Assembly: GCF_040712315.1 (NCBI RefSeq)
Contig: NC_134024.1
Span: 806,001-870,000 of the forward strand
Length of the DNA: 64,000 bases
Origin: Castanea sativa
Taxonomy: Eukaryota; Streptophyta; Magnoliopsida; Fagales; Fagaceae
Reading direction: 5' to 3'
In this document: positions 46,091 through 56,874 of the stretch, in pieces
Position numbering within the stretch: position 1 is the first letter of the stretch
Layout of the letters: each line of letters begins with the position of its first letter
Made by a program: the position numbers and the translations under genes
The notes under the pieces: generated by a model
The model's database searches: none
Seen by the model: the letters and a program-made list of their open reading frames with translations, nothing else
Told to the model about the DNA's origin: nothing

Positions 46091-46434
46091 AAACTTTGTT
46101 GACTATGATTTGATGATAGTTATTTTGAAATTTTTTAAGCAATCAATAGTGATTATAATAATGCTTTCTGTTATCCTGTCTTATAAAACACAAGGCTTCA
46201 ACTTTTTTTTTTTCTTCACTTTTGGTGTTTTGATCTGGCTATGCTGTTTCTCTTTAATTGAAGAATCAAATTTTCATGTGAAGTCAAGAGTGACTAGAAA
46301 GAATGGAAATCACTTTCGAGTGCAAGTCAAATTCATTATTTTATTTTGTTATTGCATCAATTTCTATCATTGTTCTTTTATCTCTGGTTTCTTGTTATTG
46401 TGATGGTAAATTTTAGAGAACTTTAAAACGATAA

Positions 46435-46865
46435 GAGTAAGTTTGGTAACTGTTTTTTCTTTTTATTTTATGTTTTCAAAAACAATTTTTTATTTTTGTT
46501 TTTGAGACTAAAAAACTTATTTGGAAACTCAAAGTGGATAGAAAACAAAAACTGTTCACAAAACTCAATTTGTGAAGGAAACTGAAAACATGCAAAAGGC
46601 TGTCTTCAGTTTCTAATGCTTAAAAATCAATGAAAATACGCATTTAATTTAATGAATCTATCTCATTTAATGGGTTAGTATTAGAGTTCAAATCTTATTA
46701 ACAACATATTTTAGTATTTTCTTTTTTTTTTCAAAAAACAATCTTTTTAATTTCAACTAACCAAACATGTTTTTTATTTAAAAAATACAAGAAAATTGTT
46801 TTTTCTTTATATTCCCAAAACAAGTTTTTAAAAATAGAAAACAAAATCTGTTACCAAACATAACC
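46435..46865. mobile_element. 431-bp Harbinger-like MITE, TAA target duplication
   Basis: The left end is GAGTAAGTTTGGTAACTG and the reverse-complemented right end is GGTTATGTTTGGTAACAG. TAA lies at 46432-46434 and 46866-46868. The paralogous empty site near 38563 reads GATAACTTTTTTGCG. Confidence 0.9.
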
Positions 46866-46920
46866 TAACATTTTTGCGTTTAAAGCAAGGCCAACAAGGG
46901 TTTAGATTATCCAAGAAAGA

Positions 46921-47502
46921 ATATTAGGGGTGGCAATTCGTGTTCGCGTGTCGGGTTCGTGTCGTGTCAAGTCATGAGTATTCGACTACATAGGTCAACA
47001 CTAACCCGACCTGTTTATTAAACGGGTCAAGATTTCTCAACCCTAACACGACCCATTTATTAAACGGGTCAGTCGTGTCGACCTGTTTATCAGATTTTAT
47101 CAAAATGAAAATAAAAATTAATGAAAAAACAAACAAATAAATATTTTTAATATAAAATTTAGAACTAACGAGTAACTGCATCACAAATAATCATTCAAAG
47201 TTAAAGCATATCCCAATATCACAAATAATCAATCACAATATGTCAAAGAAAATAAATCACAACAACTAATAAGTTTATATACCTAGAGTTTGAAGGGTAT
47301 ATTGGTAAAATATCATTTAATTAAACGGGTCAGACGGGTCAAACAGGTTCTATGTGTTCAACCCTAACCCAACCCATTTATTAAACGGGTTACTCGTGTC
47401 AACCCGAATATGACTCGAACCCGTTAAGCCTCAACCCATAACCTGCTAATTTCGTGTCGTGTCGTGTCGGGTTCGCGGGTCGTGTCAAATTTTGCCACCC
47501 CT
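46921..47502. mobile_element. 582-bp hAT-like MITE with exact 8-bp duplication
   Basis: It is flanked by AAGAAAGA at 46913-46920 and 47503-47510. The empty site in copy 1 reads CCAAGAAAGATAGTGAG (near 38606). The ends are ATATTAGGGGTGGCAA and (reverse complement) AGGGGTGGCAAAATTTG. The interior is rich in GTGTCGTGTCGGGTTCG and ACGGGTCA motifs arranged as inverted repeats. Confidence 0.9.
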
Positions 47503-47514
47503 AAGAAAGATAGT

Positions 47515-47770
47515 GAGAACTGAGGAGCGAGCGACTTTGCATTTTGCATCCCATATGGATATGGTATTCTTATTCAATGGACCGTTATCTTATTGAAGTA
47601 ATGCTAAAGGAAGTGCAAAAGGGGAGGAAGGTTGATTACACTTTCAACAATTAAGTAGGGATAGAAATGTTGATCTTGTTCGAGGAGACAATAGCATTAC
47701 AACATGACAAAATTTTCTTGAACAGAGACAGTTTTCATGGGAAAAAATCAAGGTAAATGGTCACAGCTTA
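47515..47770 (+). pseudogene. Myb/SANT-like relic, copy 2
   Basis: Homologue of 38598-38900. The frame 'RYLIEVMLKEVQKGRKVDYT' is followed by 'FNN' and a TAA (47652), and further changes follow. It is clearly non-functional. Confidence 0.65.
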
Positions 47771-47844
47771 TGGTGATGTTTTGGTTGCTTGTGGAAGGTG
47801 ATTTGTCAACTTATTTTTAGTCTCATGTATCAGTTTCACTTAAT

Positions 47845-48427
47845 GAGCGTTGGTAACATATGCATGGTAGCGTTTGGAAGAAAGTTACGTTTTGAAATTC
47901 AGAGAATTGCGCATTTCCTTGACCCTAGCCAGCCCCGGTTTTTGCAAAAGCCACAGCTGCGTTTTAACATTACCGTTGGAAAGCCACTGGCTATTTCTCA
48001 AATTACCCACTATGCTTTCTTAAAAACTCAATTTTACCCTTTGATAAATCAAGGCAAATCACCATTTGCAGCCCCAAAACCCTTTGATAAATTAATTGCT
48101 ACAAAGACCACAAAAAAATAGCATCTAGCCCAGGTTCAGTTCAATAACAAATTTCTAAATCCAAATACAAAAAAATCTATAACAAATTCTCAAATCAGCT
48201 AAGAAAAAAAAAATCAATCCCTTGCAAATTAGGATTCCTCAAAATGCAAAACAAAAAAAATATCGGAATATAGCAAAATCTTCCCTTATGCAGTATCTCC
48301 CTTTCGTTTGCTCTGCTCTGATCCAATTTTCAGTCAATGACCAGCGACAGGCATGCGTGAACCCCGATTTAAAAGGTTGTCGCTCTTGCCTTTGTCATTT
48401 GCTGGCGATCTTTCTGTGTGTGTGTGT

Positions 48428-48464
<37 letters not shown>

Positions 48465-49655
48465 CTTTTGGCTTTTGGTATGTTCTGGAAGATAGAGAAG
48501 AAATGGGAGTCTGGTAGAGAAGAAAAGCGAAAAGAAAAGTCAAATGTGAAGATAGAGAAAAGATAAAGAATACATGTGTGGAGGAGAAAATAAGAGGAAA
48601 AAATATAAATAAACATGTGGATGAAAGAAAAAGAGATAAAGTGAAAAAAAAAAGAATTAGAAATTAAAACTAAGAAATACTAATATAATATTTTCACAAT
48701 ACTTTCATGATAAATCTTAAGTGGGGGTTATTACTAGCTAATACTAGTGAAAAATAATAATAATTTAAGTGGTGTGTTCAAATTAAAATCAATAACAACT
48801 AATCACATATGATTTATGGTGAAAATATTGTAAAAATATTGGGAATGTAGCACTTCTCATTAAAATTTGATGATTCTAGGAGTCATTATAGAGTGCTCCA
48901 CTAGATTTGTTAAAAACAAATCATTGGAAAATTTAAAGATATTACCGTTGGGTTTTGTTACTTTTATTTCCTAAATTTAATACATGAAAACTAAACTGAC
49001 ATGATTTTTTTTAAATTTATATATATGTTTAACTTGAATATTCTTAGTTCAAAAACTTCAAAAATATATATATATTTTAATTTTTATTGTTTTAAAATTA
49101 TTAATTAAATTATTTATGATGTTACTTGTTTGACCACCAGTCGGATCCCGATCCGACTAGAAAACTGATAACCAGTCTCTTTTTTTGTTTTTTCACCATA
49201 CCAGTTTTTAAAACCATGGTTGTGTTGGTTATACGTGTGGTGTGGGCCAAGGGCGTGAACAATTTTTTTTTTTAAAGTAAGCTTATGAAAAAAAAAAATA
49301 TATTAGAGTAATTCTATCTTTAAAATATTTTTACAACAAATTTTAGTTAACAATAAATTATTATTGTTATTGTTATTATTATTAAATATTAAGTAGTTTT
49401 ATTTTGAGTAAATATTATTAAGTAGTTGATTTAAGTATGAAATAAACTTCCTTCTATATACATTTTCCTTATTGGTAATTTACAACTCAAACCGCCACTT
49501 TTATAAGTGCTAGCCAAACATTCAGCCTTTTTCAAAAAGCACATTTTAACAATTTTTACCAAACACTCAGCTTTTAAAAAAAACTCAGTTTCATTTTGCA
49601 CTTTTTAAAACCCCCACTTTTTAAAAAAGTTGAACCAAAGTCACCCTTCCATGTT
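47845..49655. other. Copy-2-specific AT-rich block with (GA)n
   Basis: No counterpart in copy 1. It contains (GT)n(GA)n at about 48415-48466, which generates spurious Arg-Glu and Ser-Leu open frames. No gene is supported. GGATCCCGATCC near 49143 is a short palindrome. Confidence 0.5.
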
Positions 49656-49989
49656 GTTATTGGCTAAAAGTTTGTGATACAGAATCATGCCAAAGTTAAA
49701 TTATCAAGATTTGTGTTTGATTTATGGAAATCCAGTGTCTGATGGACAATGTAGGTGTAGCCAAGTGTGTCAAGCTATAGGCTGTAAAGGTGTTGGTGAA
49801 ACTTTGTTTAGGCCTGCTTAATTATAAGCAACCTGCAACATTTTTTTTACCTTCTTCAAGTAAATGGTTTGTCAGTGAGCAATTAGATCAATGTGGTGTC
49901 TAAATTTATACATGCTCATAGAAAACTACTCGATACATGAGAATATATTATTATTTTGAGAAGGGATATAATATATAATTTATTTTCTA

Positions 49990-50290
49990 ATTTTATTATA
50001 AATTTATTGTGGACTGAAATGGACCGAGATGGACCAAACTAGATTGAATTGAATTAAATGAGACCGAAATGGACTTAACTGGACTGAATTTGATTAAAAT
50101 GGATCAAATGGACCAAAGGGGACCGAATTGGACCTAAATGGACCGAACTGGACTTAATTGAATCAAATGAGACCGAAATGGACTTAACTAGACTGAATTT
50201 AATTAAAATGGATCGAATGAACCAAAGTAGACCGAATTGGACCAATGAGGCTGAAGTGGACCAAAATAAACCGAAGTGGGTGTTTATTAT
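49990..50290. repeat. Degenerate ~10-bp tandem repeat (GACCGAAATG type), copy 2
   Basis: Homologue of 39700-39960, with about 29 imperfect decamers and the same ~115-bp longer period. It differs from copy 1 by gain or loss of a few decamers. Confidence 0.8.
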
Positions 50291-50989
50291 CTCTATTTCT
50301 TGAAATTGATGAAAATAAGAAATGGTTCTCTAAGTAGGAGAATAACTGAACCCTTTAACCTGACCTTGAATACTATATTTGCATACAGATATGAATACAA
50401 TGGTAGAATAAGATTTTTTAGGGTGAATATAAACTACGATTAAATAAATGGTATCTATGTCCAAGTTGTTTGTATTACATGTATTTTCTAATATATTTAG
50501 GTTCAAGAATGTGTAAAGTCATAGTAATAAAAAGTGATGGTCCTATCATGATTGGTAAATTACGATTACTTTTAAAAATGTGTAAAGACAATGCATAATT
50601 GACATACATATGATAATTATGTTCATATTGATGTCATGTTATAGCCTTATAGGTGTTGCCATGTCAGTGATATTTTGGTCTCTAGTCAATGAGCAATTAG
50701 ATTTATTTGATCAATGTATGCGTGCGCGCGCACTACTCATATTTCATATTGAATCAATCACAGATTCACAACAGCATATTGTCTAGAAAAAGATGTGTGT
50801 TTTTTATTTTTATGAATGTAAAGATGTGTTTTGATGCTTTTCTGAAACAAGGAAAAAAAAAAGGAAAGAAAACGTTTCCCTCCACCCTTATGAATATAAA
50901 TCATATTGATCATGCCTGGAACTAGAAGCAAGTCATAATAAGATATGTTTTTTTGTATTGGTGCATACCTGATTCTTTTATGTTTTTTA

Positions 50990-51155
50990 TTTAGAGAATT
51001 TCAATTTATAAGGTCCGCTTCTGATGATGCTCTTTATCATCAAACCAAACCACTGATTAGTTTTTGGTGTAGGTAGAGATTGAATCTTAAATCTCTTACT
51101 CAACTATCAGAGACTTTACCAGTTTAGCTAATTGGAATCCCCTGATTCTTTTAAG
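50990..51155 (-). mobile_element. tRNA-derived SINE (copy 2)
   Basis: Homologue of 40655-40840. Reverse-complemented it shows TTAGCTAAACTGGTAAAG (A-box-like) and AGATTCAATCTC (B-box-like, degraded). Confidence 0.6.
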
Positions 51156-51784
51156 TTCTAAGCTGAAACTAAACTGCTTTGAAAGTTTGTCATACAATGG
51201 CCACATATGCGTTAATTTGTGCTCTACATTTTTTCCCTTCTTTTTATTTTCTGTTTTTTAGTTTTTAGTTTTTACGTTCGCTTCTCTTCTCCTTTGAAGT
51301 CCAACATGCAATCTTATCGGCTCTTAGTTGTCTTTTATTTATTTATTATTTCATTAAGACAAGGTTAATATTTGAATTTTTGCTTACTTTTTATATTATT
51401 TCATTAAGACAATTGGAATTTCTTCCATTTTTGTTTTCTTGTTGTGGTACCAAATTAAATCATTCAAGGTTTTTGCATCTCAATGCGGTGACTGGTTCCA
51501 CCGACCAATAATAGAGAATCCCGTCTACATATTTGGCTTAGAAAATCAATACTTATCAACTCTCCTCCTTTAGCTAGGGAAGCTTCAAAAACAATTAAAA
51601 ATTAAGAAAAACAACCCCTTAACCAATCAAAATAAGAATATATATATATATATTCTTTTCTATTGTTTACAAAACCTAGACAAACCCTTCTATATATTTT
51701 TGTTTTCCTTTCTTAATTTGACCGTACATCTAAGTTCTGACAGACATATATGAGAAAGAGTGTAAGTTTTGCTCTTGCGTCGTC

Positions 51785-53148
51785 ATGGTAGCCACCATGG
51801 GTAAGTTTTTCTTTTACAGGGCCAGTTTGAATGGATCGTAAAATATTAATTAGTACATACTTTGTCCATAATTTTGATAAGTAAATAGTACTTTCAATTC
51901 CCATAACAACATATAATTCTCATAGTGACAGTATAGAGAATAACCTAAGAGAATAATCGGTTAACTAGTTATGATTTTTTTTTTCTTAAACTTGTTTGTG
52001 CTCCTTACAATGAGCACCAGTTTGTGCTCTTTACAATTAGTTATACAAGATTTGCACCGTTATTACTATTTTTTTTTTAGCTTTGGTTTGTAATACTCTT
52101 TAGCATGGACAACTCTCTCATCAAGGTTGGTACGTAATTTTTTGGTTTTGTGTAATACTCAAGTCGTAAACATGACTAAAGTCTTGAGTTCTAATTATTA
52201 ATATTGATGATTTCTCTCGGTCATGTAAGGTATAAGTAAATAATAATATGAACCAGGCTTAGATTATAATTAATCCCATATTTTGTTCATACTAAACAGT
52301 AAAATATTTATAAATAAATGTTATTGAATAGATAGTGGCTTTGTCTTCCAACACAAAACCACATGAACGTAAGGTTCCATCTCTCTCTTAATTATACTTT
52401 AAAGACAAAGAAACATGTAATTCCTTTTTGGGATAGTATATGGAGGATAGCGTAGGAAAATTATCGATTTGTTATGATTAAAAAAAAAAAATAGTCTTAG
52501 CTCCTTACAAGTGGTTTTATGGTTTGTAATATTTACAAGAAGTTATACACGATGTTGATGATAAGTATTGTTATTATTATTTTGTTTTGTAATACTATTA
52601 ATTTAGCATGTTCGTAGTCTCATGATTTGAATTGATTTATGTTTGTAGGAGATGTACTTTGGCTAATTCCAGTAATCTTGCTAGTACTTGCTTGGGTTAG
52701 TTTTGTTATCTGCATGCCAATCGATGGTGATCACTGTACCGATTGTCTTGACTCAATTTTCTACGGAGATAGAATTAGTTTGGATCAAGACGATAATATC
52801 TCTGATTTGTCTTCAATTTCTTCGAGCACTCGAAATTCAGAGATCGGATTAGAAGCTGATGTTATCTCCAGTTCATCTTCAACCAATTCATCAGCCACAT
52901 CATCTATCTATTCTGCTGGTTATGATCACAAAGAGATTAGTGTTATCGACCTTTTCCCAACGATCGTGCTTGGAGAGAGTCGTCGACTACCTAGGCTTAA
53001 TCAGGACACTTGTGCAATATGTTTGGGTGAGTATGAGCCCAAAGATACATTGCGGATTGTCCCAGTGTGCAACCACTACTTCCATGCACAATGCATAGAT
53101 CCTTGGCTTAAATTAAATTTCACATGCCCGCTCTGTCGAAAAAACTAA
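51785..53148 (+). CDS. RING-H2 E3 ubiquitin ligase, ATL-type (copy 2)
   Basis: Exon 2 (52649-53148) encodes a membrane helix ('LWLIPVILLVLAWVSFVIC'), an acidic Ser-rich linker and a C-terminal RING-H2: C-x2-C-x15-C-x-H-x2-H-x2-C-x10-C-x2-C, the canonical ATL spacing with Pro two residues before the third Cys ('VPVCNHYFH') and Trp in 'CIDPWL'. A 16-nt exon 1 (51785-51800, ATGGTAGCCACCATGG before GTAAGT) splices in frame to GAGATGTACTTTGG, giving 'MVATMGDVLW' and 171 aa. The alternative start, the ATG at 52639, gives 'MFVGDVLW' and 169 aa. The same micro-exon is kept in copy 1. ATL proteins ubiquitinate targets at membranes; the substrate is unknown. The canonical GLD motif is not evident. Confidence 0.85.
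51801..52648 (+). other. RING copy-2 intron with internal partial duplication
   Basis: The 848-bp intron (GTAAGT..GTAG) is about 565 bp longer than the copy-1 intron (41113-41395). Its middle (about 51930-52040) resembles its own distal part (52435-52530): GTATAGAGAATAACCTAAGAG vs GTATATGGAGGATAGCGTAGG, each followed by GTTATGAT, an A/T run and GCTCCTTACAA (the long strings are 21 nt in total and are split here as GTATAGAGAATA/ACCTAAGAG and GTATATGGAGGA/TAGCGTAGG). This suggests an older internal duplication. Confidence 0.6.
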
Positions 53149-53516
53149 TGTCAATGATGAACAAGATTTGTTTTTTATTAGAATTTTTTCCAAGGATTTG
53201 CCAACATTTAAAATTGAACGATGTCTTTGTTTATAGTAATGTTTGAATTTGCTTATTAATTGCACTATCGTGCATTGTAAGGACCAAGGATATACTCTTT
53301 TCCCCCTTAATTTCATTGAGAATTATTTAGTAATTGAAGTACATGGAATTATGGAAGAAGTTGCATTGATTTTGCGTTTATTTTTGTTCCTTTCCTCAAT
53401 GTAGTTGGAAGTCTAAATTTGCTCTTTAGATTTGCTTTCACATATGTGTTGTTGGGGTTTAATTGAATCTAAACTAAATAGCAAATTCTATCGTGAACTA
53501 TTTTGTAACTATTTGT

Positions 53517-54093
53517 ATGTTAGCTTTGGCAAAAAACAGACCCACCCTACCTAAAATAAAAATCGATTGGTACTAGAAGTGCATCAAGTAACTGGAAATA
53601 AGATAAATAGTCAGAGTCAAGTCTTGATAGTTACTCAACTTACTCTGTCTAGTTATATGGTGTTAGCAGCAACGTGTTTATATTTAGTTTTCATTTTACA
53701 AGAAAAAAGACATGTTGCACCAAATAATATTACAATATCAAAAATAATTGGAGTAATATATATACCATTATGTTTTTTTATTGTAATAGTAATTTAAATT
53801 TATTACATTAATTAAGATTGTTGTGTTCATATTTAGTTTTCATTACAAGAAAAAAGACCTAGTAATATATATACTTTTTTGTTGTAATAATAACTTAAAT
53901 TTATTACATCAATTAAGATTGTTGTGTTCATATTTAGTTTTCATTACAAGAAAAAAGACCTATTACAAGAAGTAATATTACAACAACTTACAAGAAAAAT
54001 ATTACAACAAATAATTGGAGTAATATATATACCATTGTGTTTTTTGTTGTAATAATAATTTAAATTTATTAAGTCAATTGTAAATTAAGATTG
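53517..54093. repeat. AT-rich tandem repeat, ~100-bp period
   Basis: TTTAAATTTATTACAT.AATT, AAGATTGTTGTGTTCATATT and TAGTTTTCATTACAAGAAAA recur at about 53793 and 53894, with partial copies at about 53683 and 54058. It starts right after the end of duplication copy 2. Confidence 0.7.
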
Positions 54094-54700
54094 TTGCTGT
54101 AAGGACTAAAAGCTCATAAAATCAACTTCAAAACGTTCCTGCTGCTCTATTCACTTAAAAGTCCTCATACAATACATTTGGTAGAGAGGGTTCAACAACA
54201 AAAAGCCCCCTTCTCGTAATCTCTTGATTCCTCTTTATACTATTCTCTGCTTTCATCGTAGCCTTACACCTTGCAATCTGCGGTCCTTTTCCCGTGACAC
54301 TTGTCCGTCGGCAATGGAACAAGATTCCACTTTGCATCCCGTACTGTTCAGGTCATGTCCACATTAATGCGACGGATAGAGGAGATGCTTGCTAATTAAT
54401 GCGGCCAGAATGGTTGTTGCCAAGCATTTAATGCAACCTTCCAAATCAGCCTATTACAACCAGATATTTGTAACATGCCCCTTATTTAGTTATCGCCCAT
54501 GCCACCTCATCTTCGGGCACACCTGGAGAGACCTCATCTTTCATTCTAAATGTTGGCCTTCCTCTCTTCGGGTCTTCGGGTCCTTAGGTCCTCGGGTCCT
54601 CACAGTTGCAAAATTATTTTTCAAAATTATTGTGTTTATTCCATTTGATGCATTATTAAATATTGTGTAGGTGATTAACTCAACCGCATCAGCGTAGCAT
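54094..54700. mobile_element. Possible solo LTR or LTR fragment
   Basis: This ~600-bp block is more GC-balanced than its surroundings. It starts TGTAAGGACTAAAAGC and contains CTTCGGGTCTTCGGGTCC, TTAGGTCCTCGGGTCCTCAC and an A/T-rich end leading to CCGCATCAGCG, all in the style of plant gypsy LTRs. No target duplication or internal domain was identified, so this is tentative. Confidence 0.35.
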
Positions 54701-55373
54701 TTCCACTTCAGTCCATTTCAATCCACTTGATCCAATTTACTAAAAAAAAAAAAAAAAGTCATGTGTGAATATATATATTCCTCCCCTTGCATTACTCCTT
54801 GGATTTAATATTTTTATAAGGCTTTCTATAGTGTAGCTCTCTACCTGCTGCCACTTTCAATTCACATTGTAAAATTGAAATCATTGCTAAGATTGACACC
54901 ACTCCCTCTAATTCCTTCCAACACCTTCATTACCATTTTTTAATTGGATAATAATATAATTCTACTCAATGTTCTAATTTAATATTTTCACTCAGTGTAA
55001 GCTTAATTGTTAATTTTGTTTGGCGTATCGATTGATAAATGATATAACTGGTGGTTTTAATTGTTTAAGTTTTGGTTAAATTTTTTGTTATGAAAACTAG
55101 TTCAAAATGGGATTGCTTATACTCTCTAAATTATAAATTAGTTCCAAAGTTGTTTCTTTCATCTGTTGTGTCATTAATAATTTTCAATTATTATTATTAT
55201 TATTATTTTCATTTAAACATGATGTGATAAATCTTTAGAATTTAATTTAAAACACTTACATAATGTTTAACTTGTCAAAAATCTAGTGTGTAAAAAGGTT
55301 AATTATTCAAATTGAAACTATAAAAACTAAATTGAGATTCGTATCAAAGTTCTAAGACAATATAGGTATCCTG
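54701..55373. other. AT-rich intergenic DNA
   Basis: No gene or clear element seen. An (ATT)n stretch lies at about 55185-55210. Confidence 0.55.
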
Positions 55374-55376
55374 TAA

Positions 55377-56589
55377 GAGCATCCACAACGTATAGGCCAA
55401 ATGGCAAATGCAAAGCCAATTTCCCATTTAGCCCCAAAACCATCACTCCATTGAATGTTGTAAAAGCCAAGAATTGTAAATATTTTTACAATCCGGCTAC
55501 AGTGTCATTCTAAATGTAGAATGCACTGTAGCTTAATGGTAAATACAAATAATATTATTTAATTCTCTCTCTCTTCTTTTTTATTAAAAAATTCCATCAC
55601 TTTCTCTCTCCTCTCTCTCTCTCTCTCTCGTTCTCTCTCTGCTCTCTTCCTTCTCTCTACAGACCCAAAACCCATAGCCACGGCCACCACACCACAGCAG
55701 ATCGGCCTCTTGCTACCATTCGCCTTTTCGCGCAACTTCTCCTGATTCTTCTCTTCACCTTCTTCCCAATCGTCTTCTTCCAATTCAAAATCAACAATTA
55801 CGGTATCGCCGGAATCTCCAGCTTTCTCTTTGTCGAGCCTTCCATGGAAATTTGGGCTTCTTCGTCTTTGTTCTCTTCCACTGCCGTTTCTTCAATAATT
55901 TCAGTATCTTGATGGGTCTGAGTGGCGATTGGGTGTGCTCGCCGTGGGTCCGAGTTTGCCGGCGTAAATCTGGGATTTGCTCACCGTGGGTTTACCGCCA
56001 TGGGTTTGGGATTTGCTTGCCGTAGGTCTGCACTTGCTTACCTTGGGTCTGTCTTTTTCTTTCTTTTTTTTGGTGGTGGGTTTTGTTCACAGTGATGCTC
56101 ATCAGTGGTGGTGGTGGTGCAATGGGTTATGGTTAAGGTTTGTGTTCACGGAGGTTGCTGGGTATGTGGTGTGGGTTGGTTTCAAGTTCGATGGTTCTTT
56201 GTGTTCTGGGTTTCTTGTTTTGATCGGCGAGTGGAATGGGTTTCTTGTTTTGATTTTGGGTTTCTTGTGTTTGATCGGCGAGTGATTTGGGTTTTTCTTG
56301 TTTTGACTGAGAAGGTTGACTGAGAAGGTGGACGGTGGTGGTGGTGTGACTGAGAAGGTGAATAGTCGGGGTGGTGTGACTGAGAAGGTTGACAGAGGAA
56401 GAGAAACAGAGAACAGAGAGAGAATTGAGAAATATTTTTATACTGTTATTTTTATATTATTTTAATGTGTAATATGGTAAAATAGAAGTTTGGATGTTGG
56501 TGAATTGAAAATTGGCATTGTATAATTGATAAAGTGATTTTTAAGATGGTAAAATAGGATAGAATTAGAAAAAATGAATGCAGATGCTC
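55377..56589. mobile_element. 1.2-kb Harbinger-like element with gene-like interior
   Basis: The left end is GAGCATCCACAACGTATAGG and the reverse-complemented right end is GAGCATCTGCATTCATT. TAA flanks it at 55374-55376 and 56590-56592. The interior has (CT)n at about 55610-55640, then GC-richer sequence resembling a plant 5' UTR or first exon (about 55660-56340), including CTCTACAG and repeated TGACTGAGAAGGT blocks. No transposase is visible. The ends are of the same general type as the 37892-38286 MITE. Confidence 0.8.
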
Positions 56590-56731
56590 TAATCAAACAA
56601 GAAGCCTAAACTCAAATCATGCTTACAAAAAAAAAAAGAACAAAAAGAAGAGAAATTGCAAAACAAAATAATAATGAAATTGGTAAAAGTATGTAGATAA
56701 ATACTAATTAATTAAACATTTACAAAGCTTA

Positions 56732-56871
56732 AGTGCCCATTTGGTAGTGTATTTTAAGCAACAGTTTTTAGTATTTAAACAACATTATATGTATTTTCAC
56801 ACATTTTTTCACCCACATCTATTTTCAAAAAATACAAACAACGTTATTAAAACAATCTTACTAAACGGACC
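56732..56871. mobile_element. ~140-bp Tourist-like MITE, TTA duplication
   Basis: Ends are AGTGCCCATTTGGTAGTG and (reverse complement) GGTCCGTTTAGTAAGATTG. TTA is at 56729-56731 and 56872-56874. Same family as 37710-37848 and 58267-58409. Confidence 0.75.
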
Positions 56872-56874
56872 TTA

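Larger units (their letters stand above)
42268..53516. repeat. Tandem segmental duplication, copy 2 (11.25 kb)
   Basis: It starts directly at the end of copy 1 with TCGAAAATTA (42268), homologous to ACGAAAATTA at 35098, and ends with TAACTATTTGT at 53516. It is 4 kb longer than copy 1, mainly because of inserts at about 44735-46090, 46435-46865, 46921-47502 and 47845-49655 and a longer RING intron. Typical non-converted divergence is roughly 4% by eye in well-aligned blocks. Confidence 0.95.

Noticed and set aside
46080..46403. 107-codon plus-strand open frame beginning MKGANFVDYDLM
   Set aside because: The homologous sequence in copy 1 (37860-38530) does not preserve the frame, so it is not under coding constraint.
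48222..48616. Arg-Glu and Ser-Leu rich open frames on both strands
   Set aside because: Generated by the (GT)n(GA)n microsatellite at about 48415-48466.
55559..56323. Open frames rich in Glu/Arg (minus) and Val/Trp/Gly (plus) around 55559-56323
   Set aside because: They lie inside a Harbinger-like element and derive from CT and GGTGGT simple repeats; kept only as a possible capture event.
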